NCBI GenBank assembly: GCA_951813855.1
Contig: OX638380.1
Span: 2,238,876 to 2,302,875 of the forward strand
Source of the DNA: an uncultured Verrucomicrobiae bacterium
Lineage (GTDB): Bacteria > Verrucomicrobiota > Verrucomicrobiia > Limisphaerales > AAA164-E04
Length of the DNA: 64,000 nucleotides
Direction: 5' to 3'
A program made the translations under genes and the position numbers. Below the pieces are notes generated by a model. That model was not told the origin of the DNA, searched no databases, and saw nothing but the letters and a program-made list of their open reading frames with translations. This document shows, in pieces, positions 1 to 10,545 of this stretch. Numbering within the stretch: position 1 is the stretch's first letter; each line of letters begins with the position of its first letter.

Positions 1-2220
1 CGGGCTATGGCCTCATTACTTGAACATGAGCAAATGGCAGGGGAAGTTCAGTGCGTTTATTTCGATCCACCATATGGAATGGATTACGATGCCCGTTTTA
101 TGGACGATTCCATTCAGGTTACGGCATTTCGCGATACTTACGAAGGAGGCATCCATACCTATCTGGACGGAATTCGAGAAACCGCACTCTTGGCCCGAGA
201 ACTACTTTCTGAAACCGGAAGTTTTTTTATGCAGATCGGTGATATAAACGTTCATCGATGTGCGCTAATCCTAGATGAAGTGTTCGGACCAGAAAATCAT
301 GTTTCTACCATCACGTACGCCACCACGGGCGGAGGCAGTTCCACCAAAAGCATTTCCAAATCTGGGGATTATATTCTTTGGTATGCTAAAAACCGTGAAG
401 CTCCAATGTGTTTTCAAACCCTGTATGAAGAACAGACCGTTGAAGAATGGATAGATACTCAAACTTTTGCAGGAGGGGTAGATTTACCTGACGGTACGAG
501 TCGCCCATTAGATTCAAAAGAAAGAAGAAATCCTAAAGAACTATTACCCAATGGATTTCGTCTTTGGAAAATGGGAGGATTATTAAGTCAAGGTCCATCG
601 AAAGGAGAACAAGGAAAACCGTTTATTTATCAAGGCGTGCAATACGGACCAAAAGCATTAGAAAATAATCAATGGCGTGTAGATCTAGCAGGGTTAAACC
701 ACTTGGCAAATTCGGGAAGGCTTTGGTCAAATGTTAAATGTAAAACTAAATTTGCAAGTGCACTTCAGCTTTATTGCAAAATATATCAATCCGAGATGCC
801 TGGAACGCGAGTAACAAACCTTTGGAGTAAATTAATTAGACCATCAGACAAACGCTACGCAGTTCAAACTGGTGACCCAGCTATCCAACGATGTATCCTT
901 ATGACTACCAAACCTGGAGATCTTGTGCTGGACCCCACCTCTGGAGGAGGCACGACGGCTGTTGTTTCAGAAACTTGGGGTAGACGTTGGATTTGCATCG
1001 ACAGTTCTCGAGAAAGTCTTGCTGTTTCCAGAGAGCGTGTTCTTGTTCATGACTATCCAAACCATTCGCTACTTGGCTCTGATATTGGTTTCAAGGAAGA
1101 AAATAAAAGACGAATAGAAGCAGGTCAGGAATTACTCAAGATAAAACCTGAAGGTGAGCTGGACCCTGCAACGGGATTTGTATACGATCGAATACCCTAC
1201 GTGAGCGCTGCAACATTGGCCTACGCTAATCGCCCCGACAAAAAACAAAAAAAACAAATTACCTGGCTGGTCGATCGAACTGCCGGGTCAAAAAACGGCA
1301 GAGTTTGCAGCAAATTTACCGTGGAAACAGAATTAATCGAGGTCTACCAAAGACCTGAAGATATGGTGCGTCCCAGCCAAGCTCACCGAGATATGAATTG
1401 GCAAAACCGTATCATTCAAATGCTCGACGAAACGGGTGTGCGCAGCGATAGTGGTCAACTTTGGCAACTCGAAGGGGTAGAAAGTATTCTTTCGGAACAG
1501 CAAATTGACGAAAAACGTTCGGGCTTGCTCAGTCATTCCGCCATTTTAGTCGATTCCAAAACCGGCAGAAAAGAAAAAGCGGTGATCGGTGTCTGGCCCG
1601 AAGATGCCAAAATCGACATTTCTGCCATGCAACTTAACGTGAGAGCCGCTATGAAGCGGAATGCCGGTGAAATTCTTGTAGTCGTCGGAGCGGAATTCGC
1701 CGATGGAACAGAACCCGGTCATAAGGGACACAAATGGGCTATCGAGGTCATGCGAGTAAAGGCGGGGCCGGAACTGCACCTGACCGGAGTAAAAGACAAA
1801 GCCAAAACTAGTTCTTTGGTGTTGGTAGCGGAACCTGCGGTGAAATTGGAAACGGTAGAAAAAGATTTGTTCAAATGCACCCTGTGCGGGTGGAATGAAT
1901 TCAATCCTGTCACGGCGAATGCCCAATGGCATAGCACGAATAACGTGCAAATGTGGATGCTCGACACCGAATATGATTCAACCCAGTTCTACGCCAGAAG
2001 AATTCATCTCCCTCATCGTCTCCGTAAAAAGGAAAATCGTAAAGTTCTTGAAGGTTTGCTGGGGCGGGAATGCGATTCTGACGCACTTAATGCGACCTTC
2101 GGATGGACAAGTCAACCGTTTTCAATTCAAAAAAATCAACAAATCGCCCTGAGAGTAATCACGACGGGAGGAGGTATGATGAGTTGGTCGGGGCCGGCAC
2201 TTCCAAATATCCCAGCCTGA
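1..2220 (+). CDS. site-specific adenine DNA methyltransferase, beta class (5' end outside window)
   Basis: This reading frame is open from the first base, so the gene begins before the window; 739 residues are visible. The catalytic motif IV (YFDPPYG) lies near visible residues 20-26. The AdoMet-binding motif I (LDPTSGGGTTA) lies near residues 309-320. The order IV-before-I is that of beta-class N6-adenine methyltransferases such as the Mod subunits of type III restriction systems. The roughly 280 residues between the motifs would hold target recognition. A further C-terminal part of about 380 residues has no motif I recognise. The gene is AT-richer than the core genes further right and is followed by transposons, which fits an acquired modification gene. 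A restriction partner would have to lie left of the window. The family is confident; the system type is inferred. Confidence 0.85.
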   Translation, partial: RAMASLLEHEQMAGEVQCVYFDPPYGMDYDARFMDDSIQVTAFRDTYEGGIHTYLDGIRETALLARELLSETGSFFMQIGDINVHRCALILDEVFGPENHVSTITYATTGGGSSTKSISKSGDYILWYAKNREAPMCFQTLYEEQTVEEWIDTQTFAGGVDLPDGTSRPLDSKERRNPKELLPNGFRLWKMGGLLSQGPSKGEQGKPFIYQGVQYGPKALENNQWRVDLAGLNHLANSGRLWSNVKCKTKFASALQLYCKIYQSEMPGTRVTNLWSKLIRPSDKRYAVQTGDPAIQRCILMTTKPGDLVLDPTSGGGTTAVVSETWGRRWICIDSSRESLAVSRERVLVHDYPNHSLLGSDIGFKEENKRRIEAGQELLKIKPEGELDPATGFVYDRIPYVSAATLAYANRPDKKQKKQITWLVDRTAGSKNGRVCSKFTVETELIEVYQRPEDMVRPSQAHRDMNWQNRIIQMLDETGVRSDSGQLWQLEGVESILSEQQIDEKRSGLLSHSAILVDSKTGRKEKAVIGVWPEDAKIDISAMQLNVRAAMKRNAGEILVVVGAEFADGTEPGHKGHKWAIEVMRVKAGPELHLTGVKDKAKTSSLVLVAEPAVKLETVEKDLFKCTLCGWNEFNPVTANAQWHSTNNVQMWMLDTEYDSTQFYARRIHLPHRLRKKENRKVLEGLLGRECDSDALNATFGWTSQPFSIQKNQQIALRVITTGGGMMSWSGPALPNIPA

Positions 2221-3007
2221 TCTTTCTGTCTCTCTACTCAATAAATATTTTCTAATCACGAAACATCTATCTTAATCGTTTTTTTAGTGCAGCAGTTTTT
2301 AAAAACGAAAATCGACTTTGGCGACTATCCGATATGAACCCAAAAGAACGATCTACGATTTCGTTGACGAAAATGAGGCGATAGATTCGCCGGTACGAAA
2401 CGGCGAGTCATTCACGGAATCACAGCATCGCATGCTAAAATGGGGTGCCCCACGAATACGTCATACCCATCAGCTGAGGAAAATGCCGTCAGTCGGGATT
2501 TTAGCAGAAGCGGCAAAACTGATGCCTTGGGGGTTTATTGATCTTGGAACAATTCGTCCACCCACCAAAGTGTCGTGATTGAACCCGTCAAAACAAGGAT
2601 CGTCAGAAATAACTTGGGTTTCGCCGCAAAGGGTCAATCATGGTTTGACGAATTCGTAAACTCGGAGACCGTTTATCAGAAAACGCAATCGCCTTTGCTG
2701 ACCGGCCAATGTCATATCGATATCAACGCCACGGTCATCATGTGGTGTTGCGATTGGCAAAGAATTCCCGAGTCGCGTTGCGGTTCGTCTTCGACTGCAT
2801 GATTCCTCTCACGAAAACGGTTAGAACTTGATTTGAGGATAACGAAACTGCGCCTGAAGGCCTCCGGGCCAGAACCTCCCACTAGCGGAATTTCTAGGGC
2901 GTTACAGTGGGTAACACGAGATTATCATCGACGTGAATTGAGGAGAATCAAGTTGTTGTTGGTATAAATCGATTAAAAAATGCCGAATTTTGCTTTCCTA
3001 GTGGTTA
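2221..3007. other. AT-rich intergenic stretch, no supported gene
   Basis: About 790 bases separate the methyltransferase from the first transposon end. Two short frames (2318-2578 and 2575-2802) start on TTG or GTG, have no recognisable domain and give unconvincing proteins. I see no tRNA, clear terminator or repeat here. It may be debris of the former neighbour of the methyltransferase. Confidence 0.5.
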
Positions 3008-3029
3008 TAATTAGTGTCTGGTCCAAAAG
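3008..3029 (+). repeat. left terminal inverted repeat of the nested element
   Basis: It begins TAATTAGTGTC and ends TCCAAAAG. It pairs in inverted orientation with 6332-6353 at 20 of 22 positions, the mismatches being two adjacent central bases. Confidence 0.7.
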
Positions 3030-3461
3030 GGACGATTTTTCAATAAATCCTGCATTTCAAGCGGGTTTTTTTGTAACATTTTGTTCGATTTATTTGTCTA
3101 ACATTCGAGTCGGAACTTTGATTTTACCTGAAAAATGGACTTTCAGCGTCCCTGAGACCAATTGTCAGCATCTTTGAGACTAAGGGCACTCGCATTAATA
3201 ACATACTTGTTCAAATGATTAAATCTATTGTCAGAATTTCATTTTGACATGTCGATTGACGGATAATCTCTCTGGTGATTTAATAACTGATTTTGATGGT
3301 TTATTTAAAGCTGGAAGTTATCAACCCATTTAGGTCGATTCTATGGTTTTGGGGAGGCTTGATGACGGAAATCTTTAGTTTTCAATCCTTTGGCAATCAA
3401 TGCATTGGAATTAATTACTTTTAAAAGTTGAAAAAATGAAATATGTATGGTATGATTAAGC

Positions 3462-4674
3462 GTGAGCGATCAGGTTGCCGTTATCAGAAAAAAATATCTG
3501 AGCTTGGAACCCATCTTCCAAGAATTGACTAAACGTCATTGGCTAGCATCCGAGGCATTAGCCATTGGTAGGGGTGGAATAAAAATAGTTCACGAAGCTA
3601 CGGGTGCTAGCTGCACTACGATTCGATCGGGAATTAATGAATTGAAAACGGAAGCAATCCCTAATAAAAATCGCCAAAGGAAAGCTGGAGGGGGACGGAA
3701 ATCAATAACCGAACACGATAAGACTCTTTTGTCAGATCTGGATAAACTTATCGAACCCGAGACTCGAGGTGATCCTGAAAATCCGTTGCGTTGGACCTGC
3801 AAAAGTGCTGAACAAATCAAAACCACATTAAATGAAATGGGACATCAAATAAGTGAACGCACCGTAAATAATTTGCTCCATGAAATGGGATACAGCCTTC
3901 AAGGCAATCAGAAAACCCTAGAAGGCAAACAGCATCCCGATCGAAACCAGCAATTTCGACATATTGAACGGAAATCCCGGAAATTCTTGAAGAAAAACCA
4001 ACCAGTGATTTCGGTTGACACGAAAAAAAAGGAACTGGTGGGACAGCACAAAAATATGGGGAACGAATGGCATCCGAAAGGAAATCCCGAACTAGTCAAA
4101 GTGCATGATTTCTCCGATCCAAATCTACCGAAAGCAAGTCCATATGGCGTGTATGATCTGAGCACCAATACGGGTTGGGTAAGTGTAGGCACTGACCACG
4201 ATACTGCGGAATTTGCGGTAGAAACTATTCGTCGATGGTGGCTATCAATGGGACGAAAAAATCATCCCAATGCCAAGAAGCTATTAATTATGGCTGATGG
4301 AGGTGGTTCAAATGGTAGTCGTAATAAATTATGGAAAACCGAGTTGCAAAAACTGGCAGATGAACTTAATATGGAAATATCAGTTTGTCATTTTCCTCCG
4401 GGTACGAGCAAGTGGAATAAAATTGAACATCGAATGTTTTCATGCATTTCGATGAAATGGGGGGGGACGCCCATTAACCAATTATGAAACCATAGTTAAT
4501 TTGATTAGCAATACAACAACTAAAAATGGGTTGAAAATAAATTGCACGTTAGATAAATCCAAATATCAGACTGGCATAAAAATTACTGATGAACAAATGC
4601 AAAATTTGCGCTTAACTAAAGAGAAGTTTCATGGTGAATGGAATTATAAATTAAAGCCCCATGAATGTAAATAA
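3462..4674 (+). pseudogene. ISAzo13-family transposase, frame broken at a G8 run
   Basis: The first frame starts at GTG 3462 and gives 341 residues before a stop at 4487. It shows an N-terminal helix-turn-helix region and a DDE core with ISVDTKKKELVG (first Asp, about residue 184), LIMADGGGSNGSR (second Asp) and KWNKIEHRMF (catalytic Glu). Homologous sequence continues in the +1 frame from about 4468 to the stop at 4674 (NYETIVNLISN onward). The break lies in eight consecutive G at 4459-4466; seven G would give one continuous protein of about 404 residues. This may be an inactivating indel, a sequencing error in the homopolymer, or slippage-dependent expression. The family call rests on length and motif layout. 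Confidence 0.75.
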
Positions 4675-4742
4675 TACGTTTGATACGCACACAAAAAAAC
4701 GACAGTTTAATTATGCGAGAACCCTAATCTTCGATTCCTAAC

Positions 4743-6169
4743 ATGAGAATCTTCAGAAGCACTCAACCCGCATTTCAACCAGTACCCTTCGAGGAAATTA
4801 AGTTCGACCCCAGGCAACGTGATGGCGTCGTTCGAATCTTGATTCGGCTACAGAGTGTTTATGGTAACGAATCATTATGGCTCCAGATACAGCAGCTGCT
4901 GGAAAATCATTTTCAACAGTTCGGCGACCAAGGATTCGGTCGTCCGGGCATGAGTGCCTGGACGATTCTAGTTCTAGCTCTCATCAAACACAGTTTAAGA
5001 TGCAATTACGATCTTTTGCTAACCCTCGCTAATTATCATAAGCAGTTGCGATTTGTCTTAGGCCATGGTGATTTCGAACCGGGGGGAGAATATAAACGAA
5101 CCACCGTGATTCAAAACGTCAATCTCTTGACTCCCGAATTGATTGAGGAAATCAACTTGCTGATCGTCAAGCATGGTCAGCAGGTTGCGGGGCATCAAGA
5201 AGGGGACCAACTCAAAACGCGTTGCGATTCGTTCGTGGTGGAAACGGATGTCCATTATCCCACCGATCTCAATTTGCTCTATGATTGCATTCGAACTCTG
5301 ATTCGGGAATGCAAAAAACGGAACCTGAAGGGGTGGAGGCAAAGTCACCATTGGCTGAAGAAAATTCGGAAATTGTTTTTTCCGTTCGCACCGCTCAGCT
5401 GGCGAACCGCCGTCTCGACAAGGTCCAGGCTTATCTGAAGGCCTGCGACCAAATCCTGGAGCGAGCCAGTGCGTCGTGGGATCGGCTGAGGGAGAAAAAG
5501 AAGATCAAGGCGAAAAAACACCGGCAAATCCAAGGTTTTTTGAAATGCGGTCGTCTCTTGTCGCGACAAGCGGATCGGCGAATTCTACAAGGAGAAACCA
5601 TTCCGGCGGACGAAAAGATCTATTCCGTATTCGAACCTCATACGCGGTGGATCCAGAAAGGAAAGGCAGGCAAACCGGTAGAACTCGGGGTGCCCGTTTG
5701 CATCGTGGAAGATCAACACCAATTTGTTTTGACTTATCGGGTCATGTGGCAAGAAGAGGATGTGCACGTGGCCATCCCGATCCTCGAGGAGACCAAAAAA
5801 CTATTTCCAGACTTGTTCAGTTGCAGTTTCGACAAAGGGTTTCATAATCCACTTAATCAGGAGAAACTCCGTGAGATGGTTCCGGAAGTAACCTTGCCTA
5901 AAAAAGGGAAACTTACCAAAAAGGAGCAAGAACGCGAGACTACCGAGGCTTTCAAAACCGCCCGGAAGCAACATCCCGCTGTCGAATCAGCCATCAACCA
6001 TTTGGAACACCGAGGCCTCAATCGAGTCTACTCCTACGGCTCAGACGGATTCAAACGCACCGTAGCTCTAGCCGTTCTCTGTGCCAATTGTTGTCGCCTT
6101 GGCAGCCTCGTTCGAAACAAGGAGCTGCAGCGTCTCTCCAAGCCATTGGTTCGTCCGAAAGCGGCTTAA
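4743..6169 (+). CDS. ISNCY-like DDE transposase in two overlapping frames (-1 shift at T6)
   Basis: Frame A (4743-5438) encodes the N-terminal part, including GRPGMSAWTILVLALIKH and the segment DSFVVETDVHYPTDL that carries the first catalytic acid. Frame B is in the -1 frame and supplies the rest to the stop at 6169, including YSVFEPHTRWIQKGK, the FDKGFHN acidic motif and a C-terminal region ending RPKAA. The frames join cleanly if the ribosome or polymerase slips back one base on TTTTTT at 5376-5381, giving about 475 residues. Slippage on such runs regulates several IS families, so this may be programmed rather than damage. Frame B has an upstream ATG at 5285, but the homologous sequence before 5376 lies in frame A. 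The gene appears to be inside the 3' end of the preceding element. Confidence 0.7.
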
Positions 6170-6331
6170 CTAAATCGCCAAATCAATGTCAAGAATGGGA
6201 GGGGTGCGTCTTGAATTCTGTAAAAGATCAAAAAAAAATCGTTTTAAGATAAATATGTCGATTTAACCACTTATTTCGATCTAATTTGAAATTATTTTTT
6301 AGTTTTTAAAGAAATCAACTATGAATTTTGA

Positions 6332-6353
6332 CTTTTGGACTTGACACTAATTA
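6332..6353 (-). repeat. right terminal inverted repeat of the nested element
   Basis: Its reverse complement begins TAATTAGTGTC and matches the left repeat at 3008-3029. It lies about 165 bases downstream of the second transposase stop, so it belongs to the outer element rather than the inner one if the nesting is as proposed. Confidence 0.65.
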
Positions 6354-6369
6354 GGAAATTTCAAGTGAG

Positions 6370-7920
6370 GAGGATATGGCGGTGACGTTTCGACTATTTC
6401 CCCCCAAAACAGTCGGTTTATCGACGTGTTAATTTCGGTTGAGTTCGACGCCAAGTCTCAGCTGGTGTCGGGTAAATAAATCGGGGTCGCGTCGTTTCCT
6501 AAGGCTATGTGATGGTAGAGAGATTGCCAGTTTGGAACGATGAATTCCGTAAACAGGCTACGGATTCGTATTCGAAGATAGCTGAGTTTTTTCTCTTTGG
6601 CGAGTGCGGCTTGAAATTCCTCGCAGCATCTGAGTTCAATTTGATCGATTAAAAAGGCCAAACACATTATCATCGCTAAAATGGTTGTCAAATGCTTGTG
6701 ACCATGGCCATAATTGTGTTCAAAATGATAACCTTGATTTTTCAAAGTGTTAAGCGTTTCATTTTCCACGTTCCAGCGAGCCCGACCCGCACGCATCAAA
6801 CGCTCTAAGGTGTCTGGGGTAACGGATAAGGCCGTAATCCAACAATTATAATATCTCACCTTTCCCGTCTCATCGACTTCTCGGTATTCAATGAGATTGA
6901 CCTTGAGATCGTCCCAGGAGTCGTTAAGGCTCACATCCTCCAAGTAGCGGAACTGATGCCGAATATTCTGCTTGTCGATGATCTCATGTTGTTTGACTTG
7001 GGAACCGGCGTCCAGTTTTTCGAATAATTTCGTGAGCTTTTTGCGCTTGGCCACAATGATATATTCCATATTGAAATCCCGCAACAGTTCAATCACTTGG
7101 CCGTCGGCATAAAGCCCATCCAGCTGCACGATGATCTTCATATGGGGGTGTTCGCGACGTAAATCAGCGATGAGTCTTTTGATCGCCCTGAGTTCACAGT
7201 CGAATTTGTTCGTGCCGTCTTGTTGCTGGATCGGCTCGGGAGCCAGAGGAATCACTTGTTTTTGCGCCGGATGGACGATGACCGCGGCTAATAACTGATG
7301 AAAATAACTGACCTTGCCATTCCGGTGCTTGATTTGGCAACAGTTATCGCAGTGGACGGATTCCGACCGAAACACTCCCGTGCCGTTAATACTAATCAAA
7401 TACGCCCCATTGAGATACCGATAGTCTTCCAAAATTTTTCCTCGTTGCACGAAGGCCAGCAGGTCTTTGAAAATGGGGCGTAACTGAGCGGGATCCAGCA
7501 AGTCGAGAATCTCCCGCATAGCCGTATCGCCAGGCATCTTAAGGACCCCGAACAGCCGCTCCATGTTGGCGCGAATCGTGTTATTTTGGCAAGAGTCCTG
7601 ATCGAATTTCAGGAGAGACGAGTACTTGAGTCGAAACATCGCCAAAGCCGATATCAAATTGTCGGTCAGCGTGAATTCACGGGTTTGAACTGGCGATTCG
7701 ATTTTCTCGAATCCTGATTTCACCCGTTGCAACAAGCTTTCTATGTTCAAATGTTTCCGAAAACCAGAGATCAAAGCCATTTTCGTTCTTCAGGTGACCG
7801 ACCGAAATCGAATTTCCGGTCTGAGATAGCAGATTAGGAGGCACTCCACCTGACTCGCCGCCAGATTCCGTAGGCTACGGTTCGAACGAGGGCACACCGG
7901 ACGTTACCATACCACATCTT
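6370..7920 (-). mobile_element. IS4-superfamily insertion sequence, approximate limits
   Basis: One transposase gene fills most of this 1.55-kb segment. Imperfect inverted sequences flank it: GATATGGCGGTGACGTTTCG at 6373-6392, and the reverse complement of about 7896-7918, which reads GATGTGGTATGGTAACGTCC. They agree only with one gap and several substitutions, so the ends are approximate and no target duplication was fixed. The length is normal for an IS4-type element. Confidence 0.5.
6458..7780 (-). CDS. DDE transposase, IS4 superfamily
   Basis: The 440-residue protein has an N-terminal DNA-binding region. The RNase-H-like core shows YLISINGTGVF (first Asp replaced by Asn in this position) and MKIIVQLDGLYADG (Asp). 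The C-terminal block RWNVENETLNTLKNQGYHFE has the catalytic Glu and the W/N/E pattern of this superfamily. HNYGHGHKHL follows, as in many IS4-like transposases. The frame is intact. The Asn at the first acidic position depends on my alignment by eye; the true first Asp may lie elsewhere. It is encoded opposite to recA and to the neighbouring transposases. Confidence 0.8.
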   Translation of the reverse strand: MALISGFRKHLNIESLLQRVKSGFEKIESPVQTREFTLTDNLISALAMFRLKYSSLLKFDQDSCQNNTIRANMERLFGVLKMPGDTAMREILDLLDPAQLRPIFKDLLAFVQRGKILEDYRYLNGAYLISINGTGVFRSESVHCDNCCQIKHRNGKVSYFHQLLAAVIVHPAQKQVIPLAPEPIQQQDGTNKFDCELRAIKRLIADLRREHPHMKIIVQLDGLYADGQVIELLRDFNMEYIIVAKRKKLTKLFEKLDAGSQVKQHEIIDKQNIRHQFRYLEDVSLNDSWDDLKVNLIEYREVDETGKVRYYNCWITALSVTPDTLERLMRAGRARWNVENETLNTLKNQGYHFEHNYGHGHKHLTTILAMIMCLAFLIDQIELRCCEEFQAALAKEKKLSYLRIRIRSLFTEFIVPNWQSLYHHIALGNDATPIYLPDTS

Positions 7921-8413
7921 GGGGCATTTTGTTGGATTTTTTGGAGAAAAGTTTACGAAAGGCGATGGCAGAATCCCCCTAAAACAAAGCCTTTCTTTAA
8001 GGGGCTAGCGGGAATTGCTGCCTCCGGGCGTTCGTTCCCAGCAAAGCGATGAGGATTACGGCTTGCTCCACGGCGTGATCAATTCCTCCGAAAAACATGG
8101 CGGAAGATCTTTTCGATTAGTCAGCGACCCCTTTTCCGAGAAAGAGTTAGCGTCCGACCGACAGCTATTTGATTTCGCAACGTTCGTACCGGCACTTCAG
8201 TAAAAAACCGCCAATCTTCTCAGAAGATACGAAATATCGGATACTTCAGGCCATCACGAAAACAATTCCGAAGGATCGCAAGCATCAAAAATCGTGCCTC
8301 GACCTCCCGCCTCACTTGAAGAGAGAAAGAGCGGGCAAACGCGTTCGAGATCGATTTCACGCCTGCATACGGCGATTGACTCTACTACGCCTACCCCCTA
8401 GCCTTACCGGTCC
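7781..8413. other. IS end plus recA upstream region, no supported gene
   Basis: The first 130-140 bases belong to the flank of the IS4-type element. The rest, up to the recA start, has only short frames (8015-8203, 8169-8693) without recognisable protein features, the second running out of frame through recA. The recA promoter must lie here. I could not identify a LexA-type palindrome by eye. Confidence 0.5.
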
Positions 8414-9481
8414 ATGCCCGCAAAAACTTCAGATAAGGGACGGAAGACAGTTCCGGATTCCAAAGCCGACCAGCCCGCCTTGGACCGAAACCTTCAAGCC
8501 GCCATTCAGACGATCACCAAAAATTACGGCGAGGGCAGCATCATGCGCATGGGCGATGCGCGAGGCCAGACCCAGATCGAAGTTATCTCCACCGGCGCCA
8601 TGTCCCTGGATATGGCCTTGGGAGTCGGCGGCCTGCCCCGGGGCCGAATCGTGGAAATCTTCGGACCCGAGTCTTCCGGCAAAACCACGGTAATGCTGCA
8701 TGTCATCGCCAATGCCCAGGCCAGCGGCGGCACGACGGCCTTTATCGATGCCGAGCACGCGATGGACCCGGGCTACGCCCGTAAATTGGGAGTCAACCTG
8801 GACGATCTGCTCGTCTCGCAACCCAATAGCGGCGAAGAAGCTCTGACCATCTGCGAAACCCTCGCCCGCACCGGCGCTGTTGACGTCATTGTGATCGATT
8901 CGGTGGCCGCCCTCGTACCCAAAGCCGAATTGGAAGGCGAAATCGGCATGGCGACTATGGGCATGCAGGCGCGATTGATGAGCCAGGCCTTGCGGAAACT
9001 GACCTCCATCCTCAGCAAGGGTAAAACGACTTGCCTCTTCACCAATCAACTTCGGGAAAAAGTCGGCGTCATGTTCGGCAATCCCGAAACGACCCCTGGC
9101 GGCAAAGCCCTTAAATTCTACGCCAGCGTGCGGTTGGACATTCGGCGAAAAGAAACGCTCAAAGACCCTACCGGCGCCGTGATCGGCAATCACGTCAAAG
9201 TCAAAATCGTCAAAAACAAGGTCGCGCCGCCCTTCGCCGAAGCCGAGTTCGATATTCTGTACGGCCAAGGCATCAATCAAGAAGGCAGCATTCTCGATCT
9301 CGGCGTCAAGGACGGCGTAGTCGACAAAAAGGGCGCCTGGTTCCAATTCGAAGGCAATTTGATCGGCCAAGGCAAGGAAGCCGCTCGGCAAGCCTTGATG
9401 CAAGACTCGGAGTTGACCGAGAAAATCCGTGCGGCGATTCTCGCCTCACGAGAAGAAAAAACCAAAACGCCCTCTTCCTGA
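8414..9481 (+). CDS. recA: recombinase RecA
   Basis: RecA is the ATP-dependent strand-exchange protein of homologous recombination and the SOS co-protease. The 355-residue length is typical. Walker A is GPESSGKTT near residue 90. Further hallmarks are [29 protein letters not shown] and [10 protein letters not shown], followed by the Walker B/L2 segment [20 protein letters not shown]. The C-terminal domain runs to about residue 340. The ATG at 8414 gives a 30-residue basic leader before the conserved [12 protein letters not shown], slightly longer than in many homologues. It stands alone, with an IS to the left and a long gene-free stretch to the right. Confidence 0.98.
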   Translation: MPAKTSDKGRKTVPDSKADQPALDRNLQAAIQTITKNYGEGSIMRMGDARGQTQIEVISTGAMSLDMALGVGGLPRGRIVEIFGPESSGKTTVMLHVIANAQASGGTTAFIDAEHAMDPGYARKLGVNLDDLLVSQPNSGEEALTICETLARTGAVDVIVIDSVAALVPKAELEGEIGMATMGMQARLMSQALRKLTSILSKGKTTCLFTNQLREKVGVMFGNPETTPGGKALKFYASVRLDIRRKETLKDPTGAVIGNHVKVKIVKNKVAPPFAEAEFDILYGQGINQEGSILDLGVKDGVVDKKGAWFQFEGNLIGQGKEAARQALMQDSELTEKIRAAILASREEKTKTPSS

Positions 9482-10545
9482 ACCGGCGCCGCCGAATGCC
9501 GTCCGAAAAAACCGAACGCTCCCAGACGATATTGGGGGAACCAGAGAAACGGTAAGAACGCCATTCGACGTAATCGGACAGGAACGACGAAAGATAGCTG
9601 GAAATTGAACGGCTATCACCCCTGCCTCGCGAAATTGAACCCACGATTGATGCGGCGCTGAAAGCCGTCCTCGTTATCCCTTCAAGCCTGGGCAGCGCCA
9701 ACTCCACCGGCCACCAAGCCCGCCAAGGAAAAGCGCTGAACTTCGTGACGCCTGGCTTGATCTCGACGATACCGTCACCGAAGCTTGGGAAGATGTTTTC
9801 TCCGAACCTGCCGAAGACACGCTTCGGAACGCGAAACACCTGCTCCCGGCTTGCTACCGAATTCGTCGGCACCGGCCGATAACTCACCCGGCATCGGATG
9901 GCGAAGTACGTCCTTCTCCCCCAAGGGTGAGAGCCGGTCATGGCGCATTGCGGCTGGGATACCGAAAGTCTCTTTGGGACGACTTAAACGGCCTTCATTG
10001 CCGTGCCCGACACTCCAACCCGGAGACGCTCTCCGACGATTTCCACCGCCGTAAGCTCAACGCTTGAGACAAATCGGACCGGACTCGAGATTCCGATTAT
10101 TCGAAAATCAAACCCTCTGGAGGCGTCGGAACCGAAAGTATTTCGTCCGCATTACGCCGACCGCGCTTCGAGACCATGGATGGCGCGTTCCGTCTTCTTG
10201 GCCGAACCGACCCTGAAACCGTAGCGATTTCGCGACGACTGTTGGGATGCCGTTCCCCGGTCGAGGTAAAGACAGTTCCGGTTGGGAAACCGCCTTCGCA
10301 CGACTTTCTCTCCCGATCGGCTAAATCGCCGGCGACGATTCGTCACGTTCGACGCTCGGGCCGAGAACGGCATTCCGCTCGGAACGTTATTCGTCTCGAT
10401 TCCTCCGTTACGTCTGCTTGGGGATCGAACGCGGCAAGCGAAAAATCAACGACGGCCAGAACGGATCGATAACCACCGCCGATTTCCGCATCGGGAAAAT
10501 CACGCCCTGCTCGACAGAGGCGAACCGGCCGAAAGTCGACCGCTC
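9482..10545. other. 1.06-kb stretch after recA without a recognisable gene
   Basis: All frames here are short, mutually overlapping or rich in Arg/Pro/Ser in the way of non-coding GC-rich DNA. One frame without a start codon (about 9736-10071, with LDLDDTVTEAWEDVF) looks slightly protein-like but matches nothing I know. It could be a decayed gene. I see no RNA gene or ordered repeat. Confidence 0.5.

Larger units (their letters stand above)
3008..6353. mobile_element. ISAzo13-type element carrying a nested ISNCY-like element
   Basis: Bases 3008-3029 and 6332-6353 are inverted copies matching at 20 of 22 positions (core TTAGTGTC..TCCAAAAG). They enclose two unrelated transposase genes in the same direction. 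The simplest reading is an ISAzo13-family element whose 3' noncoding end received a second element between its stop codon (4674) and its right terminal repeat. The 430 bases between the left repeat and the first transposase hold no recognised gene. The outer repeats are seen directly; assigning them to the ISAzo13 element and the nesting order are inferred. The inner element's own ends could not be fixed; ACGCAC occurs at about 4685 and as GTGCGT at about 6207 and may mark them. Confidence 0.6.

Noticed and set aside
2318..2802. Two short plus-strand frames after the methyltransferase
   Set aside because: They rely on TTG/GTG starts and overlap each other, and their products show no domain, signal or composition that supports expression.
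8429..9403. 324-residue minus-strand frame inside recA
   Set aside because: It is the antisense shadow of recA in GC-rich DNA.
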